DNA of 64,000 nt, taken from assembly GCF_004342165.1 (NCBI RefSeq), contig NZ_SMAL01000005.1, positions 62,001-126,000 on the forward strand. Reading direction: 5' to 3'. The translations under genes and the position numbers were made by a program. Of this stretch, positions 51,649 through 61,014 are shown one piece after another. This stretch comes from Natranaerovirga pectinivora. GTDB taxonomy: Bacteria; Bacillota; Clostridia; Lachnospirales; DSM-24629. Numbering within the stretch: the stretch's first letter is position 1; each line of letters starts with the position of its first letter. The notes below the pieces were generated by a model. That model worked only from the letters and a program-made list of their open reading frames with translations, did not search any database and was not told where the DNA came from.

Positions 51649-52911
51649 ATGAAAAAAAGTTCTAAATTTATTCTTGCATTGGTTTTATGTACAACTTTAC
51701 TCTTCACACCTATCATTAGTGGTAATGAAGTACAAGAAGTTAATCTTCTTGTTAATCATATTGAAGTGGAATTTGATCAATCTGCTTTATGGGTTGAAGA
51801 CACTCTTTATGTGCCATTTCGTCCACTTTTTGATACATTAGGTGGTGAGGTGATTTGGGATGAGGCATCTAGAACTGCTACTGGTATTTTTGAAGAATAC
51901 ACAGTCTCAATTCAAATCGATACTCAAATGATTTCAACTAACGATGAAACTTTTATCAATGAAGACATTCTTATTTTAAATGGAAGGTTATTAATTCCTG
52001 CTAAAATGGCTACAGAACTATTACCTGTATATGCATATTGGTTTGAAGAATACAACGCTGTTCTTTTGGCTATCCCTTCTCAAGGTTTTTTATGGGAAGT
52101 AAACCATAATGATGTAAAAGTATATATGCTAGGTTCAATACATTTTGGAAGAGAAAATATGTACCCATTAAGAAATGAGATTACCAATGCATTCTTAACA
52201 TCCGATTACTTAGCACTTGAAGCAGATGGTATGAATATTTCTAATGAGACCGTTGAATATATAACATCTAAAATGATGTATACGGATGGCACAACAATAA
52301 AAGATCATATTTCTGAAGAAACCTATGATGAATTAGTATCCTATTTAACAAACCTTGGTGTTGATATTGAATTGGTAATTACTCATAAACCTTGGCAATT
52401 GGCTATGGAACTTTCTGGTTTATTCTATAATTTCGCAGAAGCCTATGCTGAATTAGGTATAGAAACATACTTTTTAAATATGAAACCAGAAGAAATGCCT
52501 ATTATTGAATTAGAAGGTTTAATTTCTCAAATTGATATGTTAGATGGTTTTTCTAAGGATTTACAAGAAATAAATCTATTGTCTTCTTTAGTTGATTTAG
52601 AAGAGACTGTAATGGGAATTGATTCATTATATGAGACTTGGATGAAAGGGGATCTTGCTACTTTAGAAAGTCTTGTATTCCCTGAGTTAGATGAAGAAAT
52701 GACAGAAAAAGAATTAGAACTATTTAATGAATACAATAATGCTATGCATACTGTTAGAAACCATGGAATGGCTGATTCCATTGAAGAATTCTTATTAAGT
52801 GATGAAGCTGCTACTTATTTTGTAATTATTGGCGCTGCTCATTTTGTAGGTGAAGATAGCATTATTAATATTTTAATTGATAAAGGGTTTGAAGTTATTT
52901 CTTATAACTAA
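51649..52911 (+). CDS. Secreted TraB/GumN-like protein
   Basis: A 420-residue protein with a signal peptide (about 24 residues). Residues 30-145 form a copper-amine-oxidase-N-like cell-surface domain (TLYVPFRPLFDTLGGEVIWD; GRLLIPAKMATELL). Residues 150-420 are TraB/GumN-like (VYMLGSIHFGRENMYPL, YLALEADGM, ELGIETYFL, YFVIIGAAHFVGEDSIINIL in part); the conserved GxxH and Glu residues resemble Tiki/TraB metalloproteases. A peptidase activity is possible but unproven. ATG behind AGGAGGGG. Confidence 0.85.
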   Translation: MKKSSKFILALVLCTTLLFTPIISGNEVQEVNLLVNHIEVEFDQSALWVEDTLYVPFRPLFDTLGGEVIWDEASRTATGIFEEYTVSIQIDTQMISTNDETFINEDILILNGRLLIPAKMATELLPVYAYWFEEYNAVLLAIPSQGFLWEVNHNDVKVYMLGSIHFGRENMYPLRNEITNAFLTSDYLALEADGMNISNETVEYITSKMMYTDGTTIKDHISEETYDELVSYLTNLGVDIELVITHKPWQLAMELSGLFYNFAEAYAELGIETYFLNMKPEEMPIIELEGLISQIDMLDGFSKDLQEINLLSSLVDLEETVMGIDSLYETWMKGDLATLESLVFPELDEEMTEKELELFNEYNNAMHTVRNHGMADSIEEFLLSDEAATYFVIIGAAHFVGEDSIINILIDKGFEVISYN

Positions 52912-52924
52912 AAAGGTCAATCTA

Positions 52925-52958
52925 AAAGGGGTGAATACCAAAACGTATTCACCCCTTT
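52925..52958. terminator. Bidirectional terminator
   Basis: 14-bp stem (AAAGGGGTGAATAC with complement) and a 6-base loop between convergent traB-like gene and dapB. Confidence 0.88.
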
Positions 52959-52962
52959 ATTT

Positions 52963-53721
52963 TTATCCAAATATTACATTGTTCATATCATACATACCTT
53001 TAGTTTTAGTACTTAAATACTTAGCCGCTTTAATTGCTCCATTGGCAAAAATAGCTTTTGACTGTGCAGTATGCTTAAATTCTATTACTTCATCTTGACC
53101 TGCAAATAGTATAGAATGCTCTCCTACAATTGTTCCACCTCTTACAGTATGCATTCCTATTTCATTTTTCGGTCTTGGTACAGATGCATCATGTCTATCA
53201 TAATTATAAGCGTAAGGATCTTTTAATACGCTATTAATGGCTTCTGAAAACATTAGAGCTGTTCCACTTGGTGCATCTACTTTTAGATTATGATGCTTTT
53301 CAATTATTTCAATATCATAATTGTTATTAGCAAGCATTTCTGTTGCTGCTTTTACTAAGCTTACTAATGCATTTACACCTAATGACATATTAGATGATCT
53401 AAGAATTGGTATAAATGTGCTGGCTTCCTGAACATTTTTTAATTGAGCTTCTGATAATCCCGTTGTACATAGAACCAGTGGTAATTCTCTTTCTTTTGCA
53501 AATTCAATTAAAGGATCTACTGCTTTTGCAATTGAAAAATCAATGATAACATCTGCTTCTACATTACATTCAAATATATTTGTAAAAACTGGAAATCCAT
53601 TATCAAATTTATCTGTTGCATCTAATCCTGCTACTATTTCTACTTCTGGATCTTGTTTTACAAGGTCTGATATTACCTGACCCATTTTTCCATTGCAACC
53701 GTGCATTATAATTTTAATCAT
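52963..53721 (-). CDS. dapB: 4-hydroxy-tetrahydrodipicolinate reductase DapB
   Basis: A 252-residue reductase. NAD(P)-binding GCNGKMGQVI at the N-terminus, DFSIA, TTGL, SSNMSLGVNAL, catalytic EKHHNLKVDAPSGTAL and the ISVRGG-like HTVRGGTIVGEH. It carries out the second step of the diaminopimelate branch. It follows dapA by 15 bases. ATG with AAGGAG. Confidence 0.96.
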   Translation of the reverse strand: MIKIIMHGCNGKMGQVISDLVKQDPEVEIVAGLDATDKFDNGFPVFTNIFECNVEADVIIDFSIAKAVDPLIEFAKERELPLVLCTTGLSEAQLKNVQEASTFIPILRSSNMSLGVNALVSLVKAATEMLANNNYDIEIIEKHHNLKVDAPSGTALMFSEAINSVLKDPYAYNYDRHDASVPRPKNEIGMHTVRGGTIVGEHSILFAGQDEVIEFKHTAQSKAIFANGAIKAAKYLSTKTKGMYDMNNVIFG

Positions 53722-53736
53722 TGGTATAACTCCTTT

Positions 53737-54624
53737 TTATATATTGCTTAAACCATAACTTTTTATTGTATTTACTAAGTTTTCCCTGCTTTGAGCATCC
53801 ATACTCGTTAATGGCTTTCTACAAGCCCCTACTTCAAATCCAATTATATTTAATGCTTCTTTTACTGGAATTGGATTCACATCAGAAAACATGGCATTAA
53901 TGATTGGAAGCATTGTTAATTGTAGGTCAGCACTTCCTTTTATATCCCCATTCATAAATTTGGCTACGATGTCATGAGTTTCTCTTGGCATAATATTCGC
54001 CACTACTGAGATAACCCCTTTTCCACCAAGAGATAATAAAGGTACAATTATATCATCATTTCCTGAATACAAGTCTAATCTTCCCGCACAATAATGCATT
54101 AATTCAACAACTTGAGAAATATCTCCTGTAGCTTCTTTTATAGCCACGATGTTTTCAATTTTTGAAAGTTCATATGCTGTTTTTGGTTGGATATTAAGTC
54201 CTGTTCTACTTGGCACATTGTATAGAATAATTGGGCTATCAACAGACTTAGCAATATCCGTATAATGCTCTATTAATCCTTTTTGACTTGTTTTATTGTA
54301 GTATGGTGTTACAACTAATAATCCATCTACACCTAATTTATTCGCTTCTTTTGCTAAATATATACCATGGCTGGTATCATTACTTCCTGTACCAGCAATC
54401 ACTGGCACACGACCTTTAACTTTTTCAACTGCAAACCTTATACACTCTAGTTGTTCATCATCTGTTAAAGTGGATGCTTCTCCTGTCGTCCCACAAACAA
54501 CGATTGAATCCGTTCCATTATCAATTTGATAATCGATTATTTCCTCAAATTTTTCATAATTTACTTCCAAATTTTCATTAAAAGGTGTTACTATTGCTAC
54601 GCCCGATCCGGTAAATAAAGACAT
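53737..54624 (-). CDS. dapA: 4-hydroxy-tetrahydrodipicolinate synthase DapA
   Basis: A 295-residue aldolase-fold enzyme with Schiff-base Lys163 (NIVAIKEATGD), Thr47-Thr48 (CGTTGEAST) and Tyr136 (LYNVPSRTG). It condenses pyruvate with aspartate semialdehyde, the product of Asd encoded just upstream. ATG behind AGGAGG. Confidence 0.96.
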   Translation of the reverse strand: MSLFTGSGVAIVTPFNENLEVNYEKFEEIIDYQIDNGTDSIVVCGTTGEASTLTDDEQLECIRFAVEKVKGRVPVIAGTGSNDTSHGIYLAKEANKLGVDGLLVVTPYYNKTSQKGLIEHYTDIAKSVDSPIILYNVPSRTGLNIQPKTAYELSKIENIVAIKEATGDISQVVELMHYCAGRLDLYSGNDDIIVPLLSLGGKGVISVVANIMPRETHDIVAKFMNGDIKGSADLQLTMLPIINAMFSDVNPIPVKEALNIIGFEVGACRKPLTSMDAQSRENLVNTIKSYGLSNI

Positions 54625-54693
54625 AAAAATCCTCCTATAAATTCTCTTATTATATTATACTCAATATACGAACTCTGAGTTTTGCTATTTTAC

Positions 54694-55689
54694 TTATTTC
54701 ATTGCATTAATTAATACTTCTGCTATTTGAATTGTATTAGATGCTGCACCTTTTCTAATGTTGTCAGCAACTACCCACATATTAACTCCATTATCAACGC
54801 TTTCATCTCTACGGATTCTTCCTACATATACTTCGTCATGATCATCCGCTACTGTTGGAAGTGGGTATTCATTATTTGCAAGGTTGTCTTGAAGAATAAC
54901 CCCTGGTGCATTTTTTAATACTTCTTTTAATTCTTCTAATTCAAATGATTTTTCAAATTCTAAATTAACAGATTCACTATGGCAGTTAAAAACAGGTACT
55001 CTTACTGCTGTAGCTGTGATTTTCATTTCATCGTCATGAAGAATTTTTCTTGTTTCTTTAATCATTTTCATTTCTTCTTTTGTGTATCCATTTTCTAAAA
55101 ACACATCAATATGAGGCAAACAGTTGTTAAATATTGGATGTGGGAATTTAGCAGGTGCATTACCTTTAATACCTTCTTCTAAATCAGTCCATCCAGCCAT
55201 ACCTGCTCCTGAAACCGCTTGATACGTTGAATATACAATACGTTTTACTTTATATTTTTCATGTAAAGGCTTAATTGCTACTACAGCTTGAATTGTAGAA
55301 CAGTTAGGATTAGCAATAATGCCTTTATGTTTGAATATATCTTCTGGATTAACTTCTGGTACTACAAGAGGTACTTCAGGATCCATTCTCCAAGCTGAAC
55401 TGTTGTCAATTACAACACAACCTTTGCTTGCCGCTATTGGTGCAAATTTAAGACTTATATCTCCACCAGCTGAGAATAAGGCAATATCAATTCCTCTATC
55501 AAATGAGTTCTCTGTTAATTCTTCAATCACATAGTCATTCCCTTTAAATGTAATTGTTTGTCCTGCTGAACGCTTTGAAGCAAATACATAAAAATTCTCT
55601 ATTGGTAGATTTTTTTCTTCTAGAACTTTTAAGAACGTTCTTCCTACCATACCTGATGCGCCAACAATTGCTAAGTTAATTTTTTTCAT
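54694..55689 (-). CDS. asd: Aspartate-semialdehyde dehydrogenase
   Basis: A 331-residue enzyme. NADP-binding GASGMVGRTF near the N-terminus, active-site Cys130 (ANPNCSTIQ), substrate Arg/His around RVPVFNCHSESVN. It reduces aspartyl phosphate at the branch point to lysine, threonine and methionine. First gene of asd-dapA-dapB, behind a lysine riboswitch. ATG with GGGAGG. Confidence 0.96.
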   Translation of the reverse strand: MKKINLAIVGASGMVGRTFLKVLEEKNLPIENFYVFASKRSAGQTITFKGNDYVIEELTENSFDRGIDIALFSAGGDISLKFAPIAASKGCVVIDNSSAWRMDPEVPLVVPEVNPEDIFKHKGIIANPNCSTIQAVVAIKPLHEKYKVKRIVYSTYQAVSGAGMAGWTDLEEGIKGNAPAKFPHPIFNNCLPHIDVFLENGYTKEEMKMIKETRKILHDDEMKITATAVRVPVFNCHSESVNLEFEKSFELEELKEVLKNAPGVILQDNLANNEYPLPTVADDHDEVYVGRIRRDESVDNGVNMWVVADNIRKGAASNTIQIAEVLINAMK

Positions 55690-55705
55690 TTTCTTCCTCC
55701 CAGTA

Positions 55706-55736
55706 TTAAAAAGCCGGCATTATAAAAAGGCCGGCT
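55706..55736 (-). terminator. Riboswitch-controlled terminator
   Basis: On the minus strand AGCCGGC and GCCGGCT pair, followed by five T, between the lysine aptamer and asd. It is the likely expression platform: lysine binding should favour this terminator. Confidence 0.8.
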
Positions 55737-55774
55737 AAAGATTACAATAATTATGTTCGTATTGTTTTTATCTT

Positions 55775-55942
55775 TAGTAGCACACCATCTTTTATAAGAT
55801 GACAGTTACATAGTTATTCACTATGTACCCAGAAAAGAATTCTACAGGTATATCCTTTTCTTCGGCATTTTTTCCTTTCAACAGCTTTCACTTGTACCTG
55901 AATACATCTAGCCATTTACTAATAAAAAACGCACCTCTACTT
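55775..55942 (-). ncRNA. Lysine riboswitch (L-box) aptamer
   Basis: On the minus strand the segment shows the conserved order of lysine aptamers: GTAGAGGTGCG at the 5' end, AGTAA, GAAAGG...GCCGAAG, CTGGGT, a long helix, ACTGTCATC...GATG and closing GTGCTACT. It precedes asd with a terminator in between, so lysine should switch off the asd-dapA-dapB operon. Confidence 0.92.
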
Positions 55943-55991
55943 TAAATTATTTATTACATGATACCACTATGTGTTAAAGTTGTCAACTTCT

Positions 55992-56522
55992 CTAATACTC
56001 AATTCCTTTTCTAGCAGCAACACCTTTATAAAAAGGATGGGCTGTTTCCTCAACAGTTGATATATAATCCACTAAAGGCTTTATGCTTTCAGGTAGTACT
56101 CTTCCTGTAAGTATGAGCTCTATATGCTCTGATTTATTATTTATAATAGTAATCAAATCTTCTTCTGACAAAAGTTCATTTTCTACAACACCTAAAATTT
56201 CATCTAATATTAAAACGTCACACTCTCTTGTATCCAATACTTTTTTAGCAAAATTAAGTGCGTTTTTAATATCACTTTGCAGATCCTTTTTTTGTTCTTC
56301 ATCCATTTCAAAGATGAATTTGGTTTGTTTTTCAAATTTGAAAACTTTAAATTCTGGCTCTAACCTTTTTAATGTTTCTAATTCTCCAGTTGCCCTGCCT
56401 TTTAAAAATTGAATCATTATAACTTTATAACCATGCCCAGTTGCACGAATACCCTGACCAATTGCCGCAGTGGTTTTTCCTTTACCATTGCCACAATAAA
56501 CTTGTATTAAACCTTTTTTCAT
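55992..56522 (-). CDS. cobO: Corrinoid adenosyltransferase CobO/CobA
   Basis: A 176-residue P-loop enzyme with GNGKGKTT at 11-18, MIQFLKGRATGE, VLILDEILGVVE and ILTGRVLPE. It adenosylates cob(I)alamin or cobyrinic acid diamide. No other cobalamin gene is in the window, which fits a salvage or scattered pathway. ATG with TAGGAG. Confidence 0.94.
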   Translation of the reverse strand: MKKGLIQVYCGNGKGKTTAAIGQGIRATGHGYKVIMIQFLKGRATGELETLKRLEPEFKVFKFEKQTKFIFEMDEEQKKDLQSDIKNALNFAKKVLDTRECDVLILDEILGVVENELLSEEDLITIINNKSEHIELILTGRVLPESIKPLVDYISTVEETAHPFYKGVAARKGIEY

Positions 56523-56645
56523 TTCATCAGCTCCTACCTAGAATCTGCTCATCATTAGATATTGTAGAGCTTCATATCTATTTGCTATTATATTACAGTA
56601 TATCATAATAATCAAGGTAGTTCTTAATGAATACCCATTTTTTTC

Positions 56646-57308
56646 CTAGTCTACATACTCTTCTTGGCAATCTTCATTTTCTTCAGTTACCAATTCAATT
56701 TTTGAAATAGATACCTCATAAGCTACTCTTGTAATAATATTATCTTCATTAAATTTTTTCTGATATTCTCTGCTTTGAATTCTGCCCCACACTCTTATAT
56801 GTTGACCGATTTTAAAATCATCTGCATATCTTGCATTTCTTCCCCAACTAATACAAGGTATGTAATCTGATTTATTATAGGGTCTATTAACGGCCAATAA
56901 GATATCCGTTATTTCTCTACCAAAAGGCGTTGTTCTATAAACTGGATCTTTACAGATGTACCCATCAAGATATATGTAATTAGGATTTCTACTGATTTTT
57001 TCTTCTTCTAACATAGATATTTCTCTAACAAATACAGTAAGTAATAATCTGTTTCTTCCACCTTCTTGTCTATTATAGGATCTAAACTGTCCTTTAACAT
57101 CAACAAATTCCCCTTCAATACTATTGTCTATATCAACTAATCTTTCTGAAATTAATACTGGGATTAAATCTACTGCATCGCTTAATCTTGGTACCTCCAT
57201 ATCGAAAGTATAAAACCCTTCCCCAAACACTTCATGACTAAACTTAAAGCCGGATACCACCTTACCTATTAAACTTACCTGGTTATTTCTAATAATTTTG
57301 TCCGTCAT
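56646..57308 (-). CDS. Tandem OB-fold SSB-like protein
   Basis: A 220-residue protein with two OB-folds: residues 7-105 (NQVSLIGKVVSGFKFS, FVDVKGQFRSYNR, LLLTVFVREISML) and 108-205 (NYIYLDGYICKDPVYRTTPFGREI in part, DYIPCISWGRNARYADDFKIGQ in part, RVWGRIQSREYQKK). The second fold carries the SSB-type signature. An acidic tail EENEDCQEEYVD follows without the canonical SSB C-terminal tip. It probably binds single-stranded nucleic acid; not the main SSB. Confidence 0.8.
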   Translation of the reverse strand: MTDKIIRNNQVSLIGKVVSGFKFSHEVFGEGFYTFDMEVPRLSDAVDLIPVLISERLVDIDNSIEGEFVDVKGQFRSYNRQEGGRNRLLLTVFVREISMLEEEKISRNPNYIYLDGYICKDPVYRTTPFGREITDILLAVNRPYNKSDYIPCISWGRNARYADDFKIGQHIRVWGRIQSREYQKKFNEDNIITRVAYEVSISKIELVTEENEDCQEEYVD

Positions 57309-57581
57309 TACTCATTCTCCCTTCCTTTTTCAAACATGTTTTTTCTTTATATCTCTATAAAGTTTGTCTATAATTATTGATATTCGCCTTATAACATATT
57401 TAGAAGTATAAATTAATAAAATCACTAATTAACCATTTTTTCCTTTTTCCAATCATTTATTCATTAGTGAGTTAATCCTTAATCATTCTGGTCCATTTTA
57501 ATCTTAAAAAATCCTTGATTTTACTTTACTGCTATGATATGTTAAATTCATATGTATACAAATATTATTGAGGTGAAAAAA

Positions 57582-58730
57582 ATGGATACAAGAGAAAAAG
57601 CCCTTGCCCTACATAGAGAATGGAAAGGTAAAATAGAAACAACATCTAAATGCGCTGTATGTACTAGAGAAGATTTAGCCCTTGCTTATACCCCTGGGGT
57701 AGCTGAGCCTTGTAAAGAAATTGCCCTAAATCAAGCTGAAGTATACAACTATACTTTAAAAGGCAATACCGTTGCTGTCGTATCTGATGGTAGTGCTGTA
57801 CTTGGACTTGGGAACATTGGACCTTATGCTGCAATGCCTGTTATGGAAGGAAAAGCTGTTTTATTCAAAGAATTTGCTGGAATTAACGCATTCCCTATTT
57901 GTCTTGATACCCAAGATACAGAGGAAATTATCAAAGCTGTAAAATTATTAGCCCCTACTTTTGGTGGTATTAACTTAGAAGATATAGCAGCGCCAAGATG
58001 TTTTGAAATTGAAAACGCCTTAAAAGAAGCCTTAGACATTCCTGTTTTTCATGACGACCAACATGGTACGGCTATCGTTGTTTTAGCTGGTATTATTAAT
58101 GCCTTAAAAATAGTCCATAAAAAAGAAGATGATTGTAGAGTTGTTGTTAATGGCGCTGGATCTGCAGGTATTGCCATTGCAAAACTTCTCTTATTATATG
58201 GTGTAAAAAATATTATTATGTGCGATAAAGAAGGTATCCTTAGAGCTGATGCCCCTTGGTTAAACTGGGCTCAAAAAGAAATGGCAAGTATTACAAACAA
58301 CAATAATGAAGAAGGTAACTTAGCTAAAGCCTTAGAAAATGCTGATATTTTTATTGGTGTTTCTGCCCCTGGCATCTTATCCAAAGATATGGTTCGCTCA
58401 ATGGCAAAAGACCCTATCGTCTTTGCAATGGCTAACCCAACCCCTGAAATTATGCCAGATGAAGCAAAAGAGGCTGGTGCAAAAGTGATAGGCACTGGTC
58501 GTTCAGACTTCCCTAATCAAGTGAATAATGTTTTGGCTTTCCCTGGAATCTTCAAAGGTGCATTAGAAGGCAATGCAAAGCAAATTACTGAAGAAATGAA
58601 GTTAGCTGCTGCAAAAGCAATTGCTGAGTTAATCACTGAAGAAGAATTACATGAAGACAATATTATTCCTCAAGCATTTGATACTAGAGTTGTTGATGCT
58701 GTCGCTAATGCTGTGAAGTCTTTGATTTAA
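57582..58730 (+). CDS. Malic enzyme (oxaloacetate-decarboxylating)
   Basis: A 382-residue short-form malic enzyme that converts malate to pyruvate with NAD(P) reduction. Motifs: DLALAYTPGVAEPC with the catalytic Tyr, GNTVAVVSDGSAVLGLGNIG (in part), FKEFAGINAFPICLDT, FHDDQHGTAIV, the Rossmann loop GAGSAGIA and ANPTPEIMPDEA. ATG 57582 with GAGGTG is chosen. It is followed by a clear terminator. Confidence 0.95.
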   Translation: MDTREKALALHREWKGKIETTSKCAVCTREDLALAYTPGVAEPCKEIALNQAEVYNYTLKGNTVAVVSDGSAVLGLGNIGPYAAMPVMEGKAVLFKEFAGINAFPICLDTQDTEEIIKAVKLLAPTFGGINLEDIAAPRCFEIENALKEALDIPVFHDDQHGTAIVVLAGIINALKIVHKKEDDCRVVVNGAGSAGIAIAKLLLLYGVKNIIMCDKEGILRADAPWLNWAQKEMASITNNNNEEGNLAKALENADIFIGVSAPGILSKDMVRSMAKDPIVFAMANPTPEIMPDEAKEAGAKVIGTGRSDFPNQVNNVLAFPGIFKGALEGNAKQITEEMKLAAAKAIAELITEEELHEDNIIPQAFDTRVVDAVANAVKSLI

Positions 58731-58748
58731 CATATAATGAATTCATAC

Positions 58749-58797
58749 AAAACCCTATTCTCTGCATTTTAACAGCTTTGAAATAGGGTTTTTTTAT
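58749..58797 (+). terminator. Terminator of the malic enzyme gene
   Basis: AACCCTATT and AATAGGGTT pair around about 22 bases and are followed by seven T. Confidence 0.8.
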
Positions 58798-58815
58798 TTT
58801 ATTTTAAAAAATATG

Positions 58816-58872
58816 TTGACACTTATAATATAATGGAATATACTGTTATTAGATATTTAGATATTTATCTAA
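58816..58872 (+). promoter_or_regulatory. Promoter and operator of the second sdpR-like operon
   Basis: TTGACA (58816-58821), 17-base spacer, TATACT (58839-58844). Twelve bases on, TTAGATA TT TATCTAA (58857-58872) is a perfect dyad of the type bound by ArsR/SdpR repressors. Confidence 0.85.
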
Positions 58873-58900
58873 TTATATAAAAATCTAACGAGGTGATTTT

Positions 58901-59179
58901 ATGAATGATGTTTTTAAAGCATTATCAGATCCCACTCGGCGTAAGATTTTAGAGCTTTTGTATGAAAAAGATTTAACTGCTGGAGATATTGCAGAGGAAT
59001 TTGATATTAGCAAACCTTCAATCAGCCATCATCTTACAATTCTTAAAAATGCTGAGTTGGTGTTTACAGAAAGACAAGGACAGAATATTATCTACACTCT
59101 TAATACAACTGTCTTTCAAAGTATTATCAAATGGTTTTTTGACTTAACTGGAAAGGATGATAATAATGAAGAAGAATAA
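58901..59179 (+). CDS. ArsR-family SdpR-like repressor (copy 2)
   Basis: A 92-residue ArsR winged helix (DVFKALSDPTRRKILELLYEKD, in part; SKPSISHHLTILKNAELV; NIIYTLNTTVFQSII). Closely similar in plan to the B. subtilis SdpR. ATG with GAGGTG. The operator-like dyad upstream suggests autoregulation of the five-gene operon that follows. It overlaps the SdpI-like gene by 14 bases. Confidence 0.92.
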   Translation: MNDVFKALSDPTRRKILELLYEKDLTAGDIAEEFDISKPSISHHLTILKNAELVFTERQGQNIIYTLNTTVFQSIIKWFFDLTGKDDNNEEE

Positions 59180-59810
59180 ATTAATCTTACTATTATCAGT
59201 ATTAACTTTAATAGGCACTGTAATCTCTTACTTTTATTTGCCTGAAAGAATTCCTATGCATTGGAACCATAGATGGGAAGTTACTAGGTACGACCATAAA
59301 GCTACTATTTTTATAACAGGCTCTATGCCACTACTATCTTATATACTCTTTAATGTGCTACCAAAAATAGACCCTAAAAGAGACAACTATAAAAAACATC
59401 AAAGTGCTTATTGGGCCACTAGGAATGCTTTTATCTTATTAATGATTGTTACCCACTGGGTTTTAATTGCCATTGGCTTAGGAAGCAATCTTGAAATCAA
59501 TATATTTGTTCCTGTAGGTATAGGCTTGCTCTTTATGATTATTGGTAACTATATGCCTCAGTTTAGACATAATTATTTTATTGGTATTAGAACACCTTGG
59601 ACATTGATGAACGAACATGTATGGAAGAAAACCCATCAGCTTGGTGGCTATCTATTTATGTTAGTAGGTATTTACTTTATTATTACAGCTATTATAAACT
59701 TTGATTTGTTTATTTATATTTCTTTAGGGTTTGTTTTGTTGGTTATTATTGTCTTAACAGTGTATTCTTATATACAGTTTAAAAACGCTAAAAAGGTTGG
59801 CACGAAATGA
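59166..59810 (+). CDS. SdpI-family membrane protein (copy 2)
   Basis: A 214-residue DUF1648/SdpI protein with about six membrane helices (PERIPMHWNHRWEVTRYDHK and FIGIRTPWTLMNEHVWKKTHQLGG, in part). ATG 59166 with AAAGGATG is preferred to 59157. As in B. subtilis it would sequester its SdpR partner when a toxin is sensed. No SdpC-like toxin is present; an ABC transporter follows instead. Confidence 0.9.
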   Translation: MKKNKLILLLSVLTLIGTVISYFYLPERIPMHWNHRWEVTRYDHKATIFITGSMPLLSYILFNVLPKIDPKRDNYKKHQSAYWATRNAFILLMIVTHWVLIAIGLGSNLEINIFVPVGIGLLFMIIGNYMPQFRHNYFIGIRTPWTLMNEHVWKKTHQLGGYLFMLVGIYFIITAIINFDLFIYISLGFVLLVIIVLTVYSYIQFKNAKKVGTK

Positions 59811-59866
59811 TTTAGAGTACTTTTTTACTCTATTTAATTTATAAATATATTTAGGGAGGTATTTTT

Positions 59867-60088
59867 ATGACAGATTTAAATTTAATAGGTGTGGAGAATA
59901 TTAGACTTTTGTTGATGGTCTTAATTCCTGTTGTAATTATTCAACTGGGATTACAGATCTATGCAATCGTTCATTTAGCAAAAAGAGAAAGGGTTAAATT
60001 TGATAAGAAATGGATATGGGCTCTTATTATCTTATTATTAAATATTCTTGGTCCAATTATCTACTTCATATTCAGTGAGGAGGACTAA
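59867..60088 (+). CDS. Two-helix PLDc_N-type membrane protein
   Basis: A 73-residue protein with two membrane helices and the PLDc_N (phospholipase D-nuclease N-terminal) pattern, LQIYAIVHLAKRERVKFDKKWIWALII (in part) and LNILGPIIYF. Such proteins are common next to ABC exporters and SdpI-type immunity genes; role unknown. ATG with GGGAGG. It precedes the ATPase gene by two bases. Confidence 0.85.
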   Translation: MTDLNLIGVENIRLLLMVLIPVVIIQLGLQIYAIVHLAKRERVKFDKKWIWALIILLLNILGPIIYFIFSEED

Positions 60089-60090
60089 TT

Positions 60091-61014
60091 ATGTACGTTA
60101 TTGAGACCAATAATCTTACTAAACAATTTAAAAACTTTACAGCGGTTAATAACCTTGACTTAAAAATTGAAGAAGGTACTATCTATGGATTTCTAGGACC
60201 TAACGGGGCTGGTAAGACCACTACAATTAATATGCTCACTGGACTGTTCAAACCTACTTCTGGAAATATCAAAATCTGTGGTGAAGAAGTAAAGTTTGGT
60301 GAGGTAAAAGCTTTAAAAAGTATTGGCTTTTTGCCAGACGTACCTGAGTTTTATCCTTGGATGAATGCCTATGACTTTTTAAAATTATCTGGTGAACTGT
60401 TAGGCCTTACTGGCAAGGGATTAAATGAAAAAATTGAAGCCTTATTAGAACTCGTAGGCCTTAAGGGCAATAAAAAGAAAATAAAAGGTTACTCAAGGGG
60501 TATGAAACAAAGACTTGGTATTGCCCAAGCCCTTATTAATGAACCAAAAATTATCTTTTTAGATGAACCCACTTCTGCTCTAGATCCTATTGGTAGAAGA
60601 GAAGTTTTAGATATTATTTATAAATTACGAGGGAAAGTCACTGTTTTCTTCTCTACTCATATACTTACTGATGTGGAACGTATATGCGATAAAGTATTGA
60701 TTCTTGATAAAGGCAATAAAATCATTGAAAGTACTATACAAGAATTGAAAAACACATATGAAGCCAATAAAATTAATATTACTTTATCTACTAAGGATGA
60801 AATGAATACTTTATATCAATCTATCAAAGAGAAAGATTGGTTTGTAGAAAGTGAATTGGTTGAACATAAAATGACAATTACAACTTCTGATATTAATAAA
60901 GCACAGATAGAGATTCCAAAAATTATTTATAATGAAAATCTTCATCTTCAACAGTTTGTAACTCAGGAGCCAACTCTTGAAGAATTATTTATGCAGGTGG
61001 TGAATACTATATGA
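60091..61014 (+). CDS. ABC exporter ATPase
   Basis: A 307-residue ATPase: Walker A GPNGAGKTT, signature GYSRGMKQRLGIAQA, Walker B IIFLDEPTSALDP, switch His in FSTHILTDVE. The C-terminal 80 residues (STIQELKNTYEANKINITLST, in part) are the accessory domain found in CcmA/YtrB-like exporters. It overlaps the permease start through ATGA. Together with the SdpRI pair it may serve antimicrobial peptide resistance. Confidence 0.93.
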   Translation: MYVIETNNLTKQFKNFTAVNNLDLKIEEGTIYGFLGPNGAGKTTTINMLTGLFKPTSGNIKICGEEVKFGEVKALKSIGFLPDVPEFYPWMNAYDFLKLSGELLGLTGKGLNEKIEALLELVGLKGNKKKIKGYSRGMKQRLGIAQALINEPKIIFLDEPTSALDPIGRREVLDIIYKLRGKVTVFFSTHILTDVERICDKVLILDKGNKIIESTIQELKNTYEANKINITLSTKDEMNTLYQSIKEKDWFVESELVEHKMTITTSDINKAQIEIPKIIYNENLHLQQFVTQEPTLEELFMQVVNTI

